DNA of 64,000 nucleotides from Seiridium cupressi (lineage: Eukaryota > Ascomycota > Sordariomycetes > Amphisphaeriales > Sporocadaceae), in NCBI GenBank assembly GCA_036674765.1, contig JARVKI010000121.1, positions 1-64,000 of the forward strand, given 5' to 3'. The notes under the pieces are model-generated. The model was not told the origin of the DNA and searched no databases. It saw only the letters and a list, made by a program, of their open reading frames with translations. Positions within the stretch are counted from its first letter, which is position 1. Every line of letters starts with the position of its first letter. Positions 11,430 through 23,414 of the stretch are shown in pieces. Both the position numbers and the translations under genes were made by a program.

Positions 11430-14400
11430 AGGCTGTGTTACCGTGGTGGAACGCTCGGCGCTGCCGAGATGAGCAGTATTTGAGGCTGGAGAAAAAAAAT
11501 ACCTTGTCGTTTAAATTCCAATATCTCTCATAGAGCACGAGGACAAACTAGGCTCGACGTTTCGTGGGCTACCATGGTGTTAGTATCCTCGCAACGTTCA
11601 AGTTTTCCCAATCATTTGTTCAACCGAATGAAAGCCATGTTATGGAACATCGGGGATTGTTTTGTGACAGTGCCGACTTATTATGGAACAGGGAAATACA
11701 CAGCGAGGCATATAAGCATTGAGTGTACGTGAAAGCTACCCAATTAAGCGTAGCGAAACATGGGGTAATCACTAGGCATATATCAGGCCGTGGAAGAAAC
11801 GAATGAACTAAAAGTAGCTGTCCAATGAGATCTGATAATACATAATTTACTTTGTTTGGATATTGCGAATGGTAAAGAGGTTTGTTAAGCGTTCTATAAC
11901 GTCGCTCTCGGATAAGTGGCCGTCATTCAACTACCGTTTCATCTCTCATGGCCCGGTCTGCTCTCGATCATTCTGGCATCAAGAGTGTAGAATTGTGCCA
12001 AGACAAAATGATACCAAGTCATGCACACTGCCGATCCACCTCGAGCTTTAAACCGATCCGGAGCCCGGGAGATTGGGCCGGGGCGCGAGTGTGGGTTTCA
12101 ACGTTGCCGGGATATTCGGCCCAGCATGCATTAATACTGTCTAGCCTGTTAGCTGCAGCGGGTTTGGAAACGAAGTCGAGTGCAGATCAGTTGGAGGAAA
12201 CTTTGCCAGAAGTACGGAAATAATAAGCGCTGTCGACGCATAGAATGATTGGGCCGTGCCGAATTGCGCACCATTTTACTGTTTAGAATTGCAGAGATTG
12301 GGTTAGGCGCTATACGACGCCGGATGTCTTGGGAACTAGTCAAAGAGGCACGTCTAGGTACTTATGCGAAACGGATGCTCGGATTCTTGTATGTTTAGAG
12401 TCAAGGTGGTGGCAGGATGAAATGTGGAGTTAGACATACAGGTGCTTTTTGGTTGACAGCTGGGTTGGGCAACAGTCTCCCTGGGATTGCAGGGCAAGGA
12501 AGAAGAAGAAGCAGAAGCAGAGGAAATGCAAAGGTGGGAGGTGGTGGGATGGACGCGCCAGCAGATGTCACGATGTTTGGACCCACGGGCTGGAGTTCTC
12601 GTGATTGAAAAATTGCATGACCTTTAGCTCGCCCAGATAAGGGGCACGGGTACGTGGGATGTGATGGAGCCCCGGAATTGGCAGCCAGCACAGCCAGCAC
12701 AGCCAGCACAGCCAGCACAGCCAGCACAGCCATGACGATCCGCAATCGGAATACCGAAGCCAGCCATGAGCCGGACAAGGAGTAATCGCCCCAGGCCCTG
12801 CAGGCGTTTTGTGTGGCCTCGTCGACGACCGCCTTTTTTCTTTTATCTTTGGCAGGCTTAACAAGTTTATAGTACGAGAACAATAGGATCCGGCATTGTG
12901 GACGCTTATTACACATAACCCTACTGTAGACGGTGAGACTAGCAGGCCGAGCGGGTTGGAGTCTGATGCAATAGTCTGAAGATCGGCAGCGAGTAGAGCA
13001 AGCCAGGTGGGCTTGTGCCAAGAACAGCTGCGTTGACCGTTTCCGTCGAGGTGGTCGGGGCTGATTGGATGCGGCCTGGGGACGGTGACAAGTAAAGTGG
13101 GCTACAGTTGATAGGGAGAAACATGATGAATCCATAGAATGTTCTTGACAGGGGCCGACCGGAGGTTGTGCCCGGGGTGCGCGCTCGACACGGGGAGGAC
13201 GGGGGGTTAGACACCACATTTCTCCAGGTCCAGTTTATTGTCGACACGCGACGTTCATGACACCTGGAGCTACGCCGGACATCCTCTTCCTGGAGGCGAG
13301 GAGATGATGGGGAAAAGTGGTTTTATGCACCAGAGATGATGTCGGCCGCTGCTGTGTCTGCCCGAGCATTGGCCCGAGTCGAGCAAAAGATGTCATAAGG
13401 CTGATCAGTTGTGTGTCACCGAGCCGGAGTGGGATCGATCGATGGCAAGCTTGACGTTGACGGAGGCGACAGAAGGCCAAACAGGTCTCAGGAGCACCCC
13501 GCAACGGGCAGGAAGCTGCGTGCATTGCCCAATCAGGCCGCGCAATTGGCCGTGTCGCTGTGTCGGTTCCCGCAATTTCCTCTCAGTGGTGGCTTTGGCG
13601 GATCGGCCATCGGCAGGAGGATTGCCCACCAATATGATGTCAGGCTTGGCCACAGCGCCGGGACTCGCCCAGCGATGCCTGCAACGCCTGTGAGAGAGCG
13701 CGGCCTCTGCGTGCTAGACCCCAGTCCAGCTCCCCCCCCAAGCCCCGCCAAACCCACTATAACCTCAGCGCGCGGCGGCTCCACAGCGCTCTCCAGGCCC
13801 CGCAGAACAGAGGGCAATCTGTGGGCTTCTCCAGTCGGCGCGCGCATGACCAGCTGCACTTTGCACATTTTTGCCCGGCCTAGAACCGCCCTTGCAGCAG
13901 CACTATCGCAAGCCCGTGCCATTCGCGACACAAACCGACACGACCAAGCCAACCCCAAGCCTCGCCAATCCTGAACTCTGTAACCCCCCATGCGCTCCCA
14001 GACCATACGTAACTGCGTGCTCGGCTGATTTGCGTGCGACCACTTTTATGGACGAAAGATGCCCTCTCCTTCCTCCTGCCCGCCCTCCTCTTTTCTCTCC
14101 TTCTCCTGCACCGTCGGGACATTCGCTCGCATCACAGCCGCCAGCTCACGTCCGCTCGCAACGCCCCTTAGCCGCAAACACCACTCTCACCACCATACCC
14201 GCCCGAGTTCTAGACCAGACTCAACCCCCACGATAATCTCACTCCTGCCTGCTACGGCCCACTTCTCGGCTTCAAATCTCCGTGACGCTTTCCGTCGCTG
14301 CGGCCACCTGCCATATAGCTAGGGCCAGGCCTCCTCACTGCCACAAGAGCTCGCTTCCCCTATCTTGCACCACACCTCCCCGTCTCTCACCCGAACTCTT

Positions 14401-14481
14401 GAACGCAGGCGCAGAAGCACCAGACCTTCTCCGCACCTGAGGAGAACCATCACTACAACCGCACCACGCACACAACCACCA
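11430..14481. other. 3-kb spacer upstream of glycerol kinase
   Basis: Contains the minisatellite at 12684 and, from about 13.7 kb, a pyrimidine-rich plus strand typical of a long fungal promoter and 5' UTR. Several long open frames on both strands are compositional. They have no start context, splice structure or recognisable domain. Confidence 0.5.
12684..12731. repeat. 9-bp minisatellite (GCCAGCACA), about five copies
   Basis: Five identical tandem copies of GCCAGCACA plus a partial sixth. On the minus strand the 9-bp period keeps a frame open and encodes a repeated AVL tripeptide, which explains the long but unconvincing minus-strand frame there. Confidence 0.9.
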
Positions 14482-16317
14482 ATGACCACGGACTCCCGCG
14501 AGCGCAAGCGTACACGCACCGACGAACACATGCCTGAAACCAACGGCATCAACGGCCACAATGGCACCAACGGTGTCAGCGGCGAGCACAAAACTAACGG
14601 CGTGAATGGCGTCCATAGAAAACCAAACCCGAACCCTGACGATTGGTTCGTCGGCAGCGTAGATCAAGGAACAACTTCCTCGCGCTTCATCATCTTCAGC
14701 AGCCAAGCCGATATCGTTGCCAGCCATCAGATCGAGTTTGATAACCACTATCCGGAATCAGGGTGAGTTCTCGAGAAGCGCTTCCGGACCTGTTTGCGGA
14801 TCACCGGCTAATCACCGCTCCCATCAGATGGCACGAACACGATCCGTATGACCTCGTTCAGACTGTTGAAGAGTGCATAGAGGAAGCTGTAAAACAATTT
14901 ACATCTCAAGGCTATGATGTGTCACAAATAAAAGCCATTGGCCTCACTAATCAGCGAGAAACCACACTCTGCTGGGACAAGGTCACCGGAGAGCCATTAT
15001 GTAATGCTGTCGTCTGGCCGGACACCCGGACAAAGGAGCTTGTTCGTGAGCTGAAGATTAAGAGAGGCGCTGATCAGGTGTTGGAGCGATCTGGTCTACC
15101 CCTGAGCACATATCCCTCTAGCGTAAAATTGGTCTGGCTTCTGCGGTATCATGAGGGAGTGAAGAAGGCCTACGATGAGAGTCGTCTGGCCTTCGGAACT
15201 GTCGATACGTGGCTAATCTACCGACTCAACGGCGGCCCGGAAAAAAATGTCCACGTGACAGATACCACGAATGCCAGCCGAACCATGTTCATGAATTTGC
15301 GGACACTGAAGTACGATGACGAACTATTGTCATTCTTCGACATTGATCCTACCAAGGTTTCCCTTCCGGAAATTGTCCCATCTTCGTGCCCGAAGATGTA
15401 CGGCAAGATCGCGAAGGGTGCCCTGGCCGGCGTGAAGATCTGTGGGTGCTTAGGAGATCAATCTGCGGCTCTTGTTGGCCAATGTGGTTTCCAACCTGGC
15501 CAAGCCAAAAACACATACGGTACAGGGTGCTTTTTGCTTTACAATGTGGGCAAGGATCCTGTCATTTCAAAATACGGCCTCCTTTGCACCATTGCATACG
15601 ACTTCGGCGATAATGGAGAGCCGGTGTACGCACTCGAGGGTAGTGTCGCCGTCGGTGGCTCAGGTGTCAAGTTCCTGATGCACAACCTTGGCTTCGAGCG
15701 AGATTCTCACCGCGTCAGTGAGCTTGCCGAGAGCGTCAAGGACAATGGAGGTGTATTTTTTGTTACTGCATTCAGTGGACTGTTCGCACCCTACTGGATC
15801 GATGATGCCAAAGGCACGCTGTGTAAGTTCTGACGCTGGCCAGACATTTTAGGCAATCCAGCTAACACATCAGGTAGTCGGTATCACTCAGCACACACAA
15901 AAGGGCCATATTGCTCGCGCCACTCTCGAAGCAACGTGCTTCCAGACCCGCGCCATCCTCGACGCTATGGAGAAGGACTCGGGACACAGACTAGAGTCCT
16001 TGGCCGTCGACGGTGGCATGTCCAATAGCGACTTGACCATGCAAACACAAGCTGATCTCTCAGGCATTCGCGTAGAACGGCCCGCCATGCGCGAGACCAC
16101 TGCTCTTGGTGCCGCCATCGCCGCTGGTATTGCCCACCGCGACTGCTGGTCGAGTCTGAAGCAAATTCAAAACTTGATGAAAGCAAAGCAGGGTCGCAGA
16201 GAATTTGTGCCCGAGATGGAGAAGAGACAGGTGGCCAAGATGTATGGCAAATGGGAGCGTGCTGTCGAGATGAGTAGAGGCTGGGTTGTGGATGAGAGTG
16301 AAGATGAGGACGACTGA
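14482..16317 (+). CDS. GUT1: Glycerol kinase
   Basis: Three exons, 14482-14762, 14828-15822 and 15878-16317, give 571 residues. The enzyme phosphorylates glycerol to sn-glycerol-3-phosphate with ATP, feeding glycerolipid synthesis and glycerol catabolism. FGGY-kinase motifs are clear: the phosphate-binding GSVDQGTTSSRFIIF near residue 55, GLTNQRETT, VWPDTRT, GDQSAALVGQ, GTGCFLLYNVG and FSGLFAPYWIDDAKGT. VDGGMSNSDLTMQ lies in the C-terminal half. The second splice uses the TAG after CAGGTAG, which restores KGTLFGITQHT. A hydrophilic N-terminal extension of about 50 residues is rich in Asn-Gly pairs (NGINGHNGTNG). It is absent from bacterial enzymes and may be a disordered tail. The ATG at 14482 was preferred over an upstream in-frame ATG at 14365, whose residues look like 5' UTR. 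A long pyrimidine-rich leader precedes it. Confidence 0.93.
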
Positions 16318-17841
16318 TAGGTCGACCAGTCTTACACTTGGACTGGCATGGGAATACTAGTTCAACCCTAGAAATCGGAGAGGGCACAAGGATCACTTTG
16401 CAGAGAGCGGCATTTGGATCACGATGATTACGATGAACTTCGGATTTTGCATTGCTTGGAGTCGGGAAACTGGGACATTTGACGGATGGGGAAGAGCGAC
16501 ATCCCAACCCTGAGTCCGAATGTATAGATAGGAACCTGAAAACTGTTGTCGATACCTTCAACATCATACGTATATAATAATCAACCGACCTAATTTGAAT
16601 AGCATACAGATATTTTAGTGGCTATTTTGAACTTGTCACCTAACTTGTTACCTTGACTTAGCTTCCATGATTCCCGCAACCTGTATCCGTTTCCGATGTT
16701 TTGCAATCTATTCCAAGCTTATTGTACACGGGCTGCAGTACAACAAACTTCGCCATGGGAAAGACGCGCTTAGGAAGCCCTCGTAGGCTTGTTTGTACTT
16801 GTAGTAAGTAGCCTGTGTATACTCGGTCGCGCAAAACTTTACACAATCTTATTCGAATGTTCATTTGTCCTTTCTTATTTGATTGGCTTTGAACGCATGT
16901 CGTGTACTCAGCTGTAGCTGGCTGCAGAAAGTTGGGCATTGAGCCGTAAAGTATAACGAGTATCAATGCGACCTGAGATGAGACATACAGCGAGCGGTAT
17001 CTAGTGGTAGACCCTTGCTTCTCCCTACAGGATGTCAAAAGAACAAAGAGTTGAACATCTGTGACCAAAGTGCTCTGCGCATATGCAACATATCATTATT
17101 ATTATTAATACCTCAGAAGATTGTCAAAAGCTGGTTCTATTCGGGCGACCCTAGCAACAGGGGCCGGAGGAAGTACACCCCTGACCGGCGGCTATACGAT
17201 GACACCCTTATCAATGCCATCGAGCAACCGATCAACTACCTGAATTCTAACAACCAATGAAGGTAGTTGGTTTCCTCTAAGCATGTGCAGCTCACTAACA
17301 CCTCGCTCGACACTCGTCATTTCCAGCGTGCCTCCCTTGCTCGGGCTCATAGGACGAAGCCCTCTTCATCAAGTCCGCGAATCATCGTCACGAGATAAGA
17401 CCAATGAAGCCCACGCATACCATGCAATGCCAACCAATGCAAATCATCATTTCGCTCATGCCACAGAGACACCTTTTTTTTTCAAGAGATCTCTCATTCT
17501 CTTTTCCCGCCAGAGATTAGCCTCTAGATGGTGGCGAAAATATGCGTCCATGTTCTTTCCCACCACGGCCGCGTGGATGTGGTGAATGAACAAATCGGAA
17601 TGCTATATCGCCCAGACTTGCCATATTAATGTCAGGCGAAAAGTCCAAGGCCACGGAAAACGCCTAGCTGCTGCAATCATAGTCGGAAGGAAAACACCAA
17701 GTCGAGAGGAGAAGTTTTCGTTCTATCGGAACGGACAGGGAGAAACTGTGATTACCAAGTCGTAAAAGGAAACTGGAGCGCCAGAATGTACATCGAAAAG
17801 CGGCAAAATGGCGAGAACATGAAAATGGCTGTGGCACCACT
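16318..17841. other. Convergent intergenic region GUT1/MPG1
   Basis: Both flanking genes point into this 1.5 kb, so it should hold two 3' UTRs. It is AT-richer near 16.5-17.1 kb. No gene recognised. Confidence 0.55.
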
Positions 17842-19184
17842 TTACATGATAATGGCTGGAACGTCGACGTTGGCCTTGATGCTCTTGTGAGGCAAGACGC
17901 TGCCACCGTTCACATAGATCTCGTCACCGATAGTAACATCGTCGCCGAGGACAGTGACGTTCTCCAGACGAGCCCACTTGCCGACGGTGCTGTTCCAGCC
18001 AACAATGGTGCTCTTCACCCAAGCATGGTCCTTGACCTTGGAGCCGGGCAGCAGTGTGCATCGTTGGAGGCGGACACCGTCACCAATGACACAGTCCTTG
18101 CCGATGACAACATTGGGGCCGATGCGGCAGTTCTTGCCGATCTTGGCGCTGGGGTCGGCCAGGACGTTGCCGCCGTAGACATATGGCTCCGAGTTGGAGA
18201 CCAGAGCCTTGGGCGACTTCTTTGCCAAGGAGGAGAGATACAGGCAAGTGCCAGTCAGGAAATCCTTGGGCTGGCCCATGTCCATCCAAAAGCCGTCGAG
18301 GTCGAAAGAGTGGAGCTGGCCGTCCTTCACGATAGCAGGGAAGGTCTCCGACTCGATCGAGGTAGGTCGGTTCTTCTCGATGCGGCGCAGGATAGAGGTG
18401 TTGAAAATGTAGATACCGGCGTTGATTCGGTTGCCCACGAACTCGACAGGCTTCTCGACGAACCGGTCGATTCTAGAGGGGTGACTGGGCTTGTGGACAA
18501 TGACACCATACTTAGAAGGCTCCTCGACCTTGGTCACGGCAATGGTGCCCTCGTCGCCATGGGACTGGTGGAAGTCCACCAGAGCCTTGAATGGATACTC
18601 GCATGTGACGTCGGCGTTGAGCACGAAGAAGGGAGAGTCGTCCTTGGCGAGGATGTGCTCGGCAAGCTTCAGGGGACCAGCGGTGCCCAGAGGCTCGTTC
18701 TCGACAGAGAAGACAATGTTGACGCCGTACTGCTCCGAGAACTGTGCAAGACCCACATTATAAGCAATTGTACCCAAGGCTTGAAAATGCCAGATTTACA
18801 GGAGACGGCGGAGACAACTTACCTCCTTCAGGCGGTTCTCCATGACCTCGGGCCTGTAGTTGACGGCAAGGACAATATCGGTGACGCCAACCTCGGCAAG
18901 AGCAGCAATCTGGTGCTCAATAATGGGCTTGTTGGCAAACTCGACCAGAGGCTTGGGGAGAGTGAGGGTCTGGCGGACGGGGCCTGTTAGCACAGATGTT
19001 CATTATGACCGACTGACTGCCGGGAAGCAGCAGTATTTGGGTGGGCGCAAGTCAACGTACGAGAGGGCGAAGGCGAGTGCCGAAGCCACCAACGAGGATA
19101 AGAGCTGTTTACAGGAATCATGGTTAGCATGGGAGAATTGGGAGGTACGAGGTGGGAATTGCGAGCGGCGCACTCACCCTTCAT
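17842..19184 (-). CDS. MPG1: Mannose-1-phosphate guanylyltransferase (GDP-mannose pyrophosphorylase)
   Basis: Four exons on the minus strand, 19184-19178, 19104-19061, 18969-18823 and 18741-17842, join to 365 residues, the usual length. The first exon has only seven coding bases (ATGAAGG). The enzyme makes GDP-mannose from mannose-1-phosphate and GTP in the cytosol, supplying protein mannosylation, GPI anchors and wall mannan. The nucleotidyltransferase signature, rebuilt over the first two splices, is [17 protein letters not shown] followed by [15 protein letters not shown]. Further motifs are [14 protein letters not shown], the [14 protein letters not shown] active-site loop and [20 protein letters not shown]. 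The C-terminal third is a left-handed beta-helix of hexapeptide repeats ([14 protein letters not shown] and on), ending VPAIIM. Essential in yeasts (family knowledge). An antisense frame of 367 codons overlies it. Confidence 0.95.
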
Positions 19185-22100
19185 TTTGGAGGTGTGTAAG
19201 TGTGGTTTCTGTGTAGAGGGAAGAACAACTCGGTGCGGTGCTGCGAGTGTGAGAATAGGAAGCAGTGACAAGTCGGCGCGGCTGCTGGGTCGTCGAAGAT
19301 GTCGAGTTGTGAAGAAACCGAAATTCACGAGCTGGATGGTATGTTGTTACTGCAGGTCGACGATGGATGGCTGCAATGCGGAGAAATAGGTTTAAAGGGG
19401 GGCAGCAGCTTTCTTAATTGGGGTTGGGCCCGGTCTCGTCGAGGTCGCGTCAAGTGACTTTTTTCTCTCTTTTTTTAATTAGCACGCCGGGGGGGGCTCA
19501 AGCTCTGGAAGCCGTCAGGACAGGGGTCTAGTGAGCAACGCGCGCCGAAGGTGAATTCTAGAACTTTGGTTCAATTCGCTATTCACAGTCACAGAGGAAG
19601 GAAACATCACGGTCAATTGCACAGTGAGCTTTTGTGTGTTTTATCTCAATCACATCGCTTGCGGCAAAAGGACACTCTGTCGCTTTCGATCACCTGATGG
19701 CGGTTCACGAGTTTCATGATTCGCAGCCTTCAGGAACACGAGGAACCAGAAGGACACCTTGTCGTCGCTTCCCCTCCGAGAAATTACCTATGGTCTACGA
19801 AGGGTGGCCCTGGATGGCTCTTGGCTTGCCCAATTCCGTGGCACCCCACCCACTGGCTCCCGTCCATACGGCCCAGGCGTGCTAGGCGTGCTAGACCTGC
19901 TAAGACCTGCTAGAGTCAACGCCATCCGATCTGCAGGACCCCGTAACCCGTGGCTCGTGATGAATTGCTTCTTCCCATTGGTGAATCAAGGCTCAGCTCC
20001 TTTCGTGATCCCCAATTTCCTGGTCGCCAGGTGAAATTGGTAGCAAATGTCCACTAATAAACCTTCCACCCCCTTTCATCCTTTCTTCTGTTGATTTGCA
20101 TGCTTGTCTTGTTTTGTTTCTCTGCACGACACCATGCAACATGCTGTACGTGCATGTGCCACTTGACGATCCCGATTACCACCAGTTGAGTATTCGTCAG
20201 AGGTTGGACGGAGGTGCTGGGACGCGAGTCCACATTCTCAATATAGCAGTTTACGCGTCAGACGGTATTCCGCATGTCGCAGGCGTGGGGGCTTATTTCG
20301 AGTCTTGAAACACATCTTGGAATCTCAGATCTTCACATCGGCTTTGCACCATGACCTCGGACAGTCTTGGACAGACATCAGCTCATTGTCGTCCCATGTC
20401 GCGGTCGCGCTTCGTGGTGATACCCCAGCTGACCTCGGTAGGAGCTTCTTTCTGCCTAGCCGACTATGGCTGCCTTCGTGTGAGTATATCCATTGGTTTT
20501 ATCGCGCTTTGCCCGCAAGCATAGAGGGAATCGGTCCCGCGCTGTTTGGAGTCGGTTCAGGAGCCGCCCGGCAATTTCATTTGCTATAACTCAAACATCG
20601 TCAGTTTGATGATCTGTGCTACTATCAAATATACTTTGACGAACCTCAGCTCAACTGCAGCACGGTAGCCAGCTGTCATGTCTCATAGTGCCACATGATT
20701 ACCTTGTGCTGATCCAGTCGCAAGCATGGCTCAAGCCTTGGTCTGAGCTTAATCGGGAATCTCTTGTCTGTTCGTATGAAGAACTCCGAGGTCCTATGTA
20801 GGACGCGGGGTCGGCACAGGTCCATGTCTATAATCCCATCTGCTAGGGACAGGCTTTTGTTCACCGCGATATTCACCATGGAGCTTACGGAGCCGGCTGC
20901 TACCTCAACCCTTGTCCGAAGCGCGCGCGAAGAGGCAGACTTTAAAGCAAGGAGCTGCAACAAGATGCAGAGTATCTGCGGTGACCCTGTGCGATGAGTT
21001 TTGGGACACTCGACTGAGATCCTGGCGATCCTGGCGATCCACCTTGGATGTTCCCTTGCGAGGCCACCGACACACACGCAACCGCCGTGCCCCTCGCACC
21101 GCCGTAACTACATTAGCGTAACGCCGTGACAAAATCATGCAACCCTTTTTTCTTCAGCGCTTATTCACCTGTGACCAGGTCCCGGCCTTGCAAATAATTC
21201 GCGGGGAACGGCACGGATAACACATCCGGGGGACGTTATTGATTGGGCCGCACCGGTTGAACGTCAATCTCCCCTATGCGCCCGACTACGTATCGCAGGT
21301 ACTTTACATGGATGACCGGTTAACACGCCGTAATGAAGGGACATCGGTTCTTCGCTCTAATGTAACTGCTCTGTAAGGTTCTAAAAGAAACCCATTACAG
21401 TTAGCTTTGTTTTGTGTCATTGTTCTCAGCCTAGCCTCCACGCGTAATTGGTATCGGAATATCGCATTGGTGGGATTGCGTCAGAATTCATACACGCTTG
21501 CAGGATAGCAGGAGATGAGTGAAATTGTCTAGACAATGGACGAATCCGTCATGCTCGGCGTGGCGCTTTTCATTCATGGATGAGAGAGGCGTAAAGTATA
21601 TAGGAAGAAATTGTTCGTGAGCTTCGTTCTTGGTCATCGTCATTCGTAGTCCGGGCCGGGATGCGGTCCAAGGAAAAGAGATCCAACGTCCACCCGAGAT
21701 TTCCCATCAAATTCCATCCGGAAACTTCCCACCCAGTGTTAACCCAAGCAAGAATTTCCCTCAGAGGGGCAAAAGTTTAAACTAAGAATTCCAACGCTTG
21801 TCCACCAACCTATGCCATCTGCGGTTTCTTGTCATCGTCGTCGTAAAAAGTCCGTCTGCACCAACAGTCTAGTAATGAGCTCCGTGAACGTCCTGAAAGG
21901 AATGATTGGAAGAGCTCGATCCAACCAATGTAGAGGCAAATGGGAGTTTTGCGTGATAGGCAGTATGGCCGTCGTCCCGGGCCGACCATATAAATGCCTA
22001 TTTGATGGTCCGTCTAGCTTGCAGCGAATGATACCAAAGCAACGCCCGTCACCACATGCATTGCGGAGCGCCGTCCTTATGATGTGACCCGGCTTGTGCG

Positions 22101-22600
22101 TATACGTCCCTCTTTGTGCGGGCAAAAGAGGAGTCCGGCCCAACAGAGTCGCCCCCGAAAGAGTCCGTAGGAAAGAAATCCAGTCCGGTGCTGTGGTCCC
22201 CGGCCGGAGAATGGAGTTTCATCAAGTCTTTTGATAGGAGAAAGAAAAGGAACTCGCATCGAATGTGGCAAAACCAAGGACAGAGCACAAAAAAGTAAAG
22301 TCAAGATCCAGCCAATGTTGTATCATTAGAAATGTCGTGTCGTCATGCGTAAAAATGTTTCGTTAAGTCGTTCATAAGTCGTCGATTTATGCAAATTTTC
22401 GTCTCTTCCGCTTTTGGCAAGAATGCTCTCAAAGAAGGGGGTATTCCGCGGAATATGCCTTGGGGGATCAGCTGCGAAGCTTTCATCACTTGTATATCGT
22501 CAAAGATCTGCATCCTCTGTCTCCACGTGTATCCATTGGTTGAGGCAGCCCGGGATGTCCACCAGCCAGCGTCGTGCCTCCTTCCATTGGAGCGCTCCTC
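19185..22600. other. Gene-poor spacer with MPG1 promoter
   Basis: About 3.4 kb. The first few hundred bases are the MPG1 promoter: T-rich runs, a GGGGGGG run near 19490 and a TTCTAGAA heat-shock-element-like palindrome at 19556-19563. The remainder has only short unconvincing open frames, with a small CTAGGCGTG/CTAGACCTG tandem near 19880 and CCTGGCGAT repeats near 21020. No gene or structured RNA recognised. Confidence 0.45.
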
Positions 22601-23414
22601 TCAATCGAACGAAGCCGTCGAGCTGCTGCTCGAGTGATGTCCGCTGCGTCCGTGGCTTCCATGGCTTCCATGGCTCCGGTGGCCGCTGTGCCCACTGGAG
22701 GAGCTGTGGCGGGACTTCTTGGAGCGGGAGTGCTTGCCCGTGTCAGTGGCTGGAAGGCCCTGCACAAGTCCATTCCTGGCCAGCATCCCACCATTGACGG
22801 AGAAGTTTCGACACACCATGAAGGCCCTCATGGCTGCGTTCTCCTGGGCCAGACCGTCCGATTCGTAGGCAAGATCTGTCTGGTACTCGCGCCCGTTGAC
22901 CAGGACCAGGCAAGTGTAGCCACTAGAGTCACGGTAGCATTCGTACGTAGGGTCTCGCCACCCTCTTCGTCGGCATAGACCTATAAGAGTCCCTGTCAGC
23001 TGCTGATCTAAAAGAGATCTGTATCTGAAGCCAATTCCAGGGCTGCAGCTCCCGCATCTTCCCCAGCCTCGGTGACGTGAAGCAGATCACGAACATATGC
23101 ATAACAGCCCAACCCCAATGAACGGCTCGATCTGACGATCCGAGGACAGACAGCACGTCAGAAACGTGGGGCTCCAGATTCATGGCATGCCATCAGGCGC
23201 AGGAACACGATGGCAGTCTGCACGTCAAACTCACGATGCAGGGGTTGGCACATGTAAGACGAACTGCTAGCATTTTTGGGGGCCCCACCACACATGAAGC
23301 AGCTTTTTTTTTTTTTTCCTTCCCCCAAGTCGAAACTTCAAATGTATTGAGCCCTAGGGAAAGGGTGAACAAGCTTGACTTACTCTCTAGGTACTGCATG
23401 TAGAAGCCTCCCAT
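22601..23414 (-). CDS. Small dsRBD protein with His/Ser-rich tail
   Basis: Two exons on minus, 23414-23384 and 22980-22601, give 136 residues. The intron is 403 nt, long for this genome, with donor A|GTAAGTC and acceptor TTATAG, and carries a 14-T run. Joined, residues 5-70 match the double-stranded-RNA-binding fold: YLESLCRRRGWRDPTYEC, then GYTCLVLVNGREYQTD, then the helix ESDGLAQENAAMRAFMVC. These line up with the dsRBD pattern of an L-x-E-L-C start, a P-x-Y strand, a V-x-V-N-G-x-x-Y hairpin and an A-x-x-x-A-A helix. The tail after about residue 90 is almost only Ser, His, Gly and Arg (GHRSHGSHGSHGRSGHHSSS). The start is an ATG in ACCATGG context right before the domain. The open frame continues further upstream, so a longer N-terminus is possible. 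RNA binding is inferred, and the partner is unknown. Confidence 0.7.

Noticed and set aside
12401..13219. 272-codon minus-strand frame
   Set aside because: Kept open by the 9-bp minisatellite and GC-rich composition; no domain, no splice logic.
13411..14006. Long overlapping frames on both strands upstream of glycerol kinase
   Set aside because: Pyrimidine-rich leader/promoter sequence gives Pro/Arg/Ser-rich frames; none resembles a protein family.
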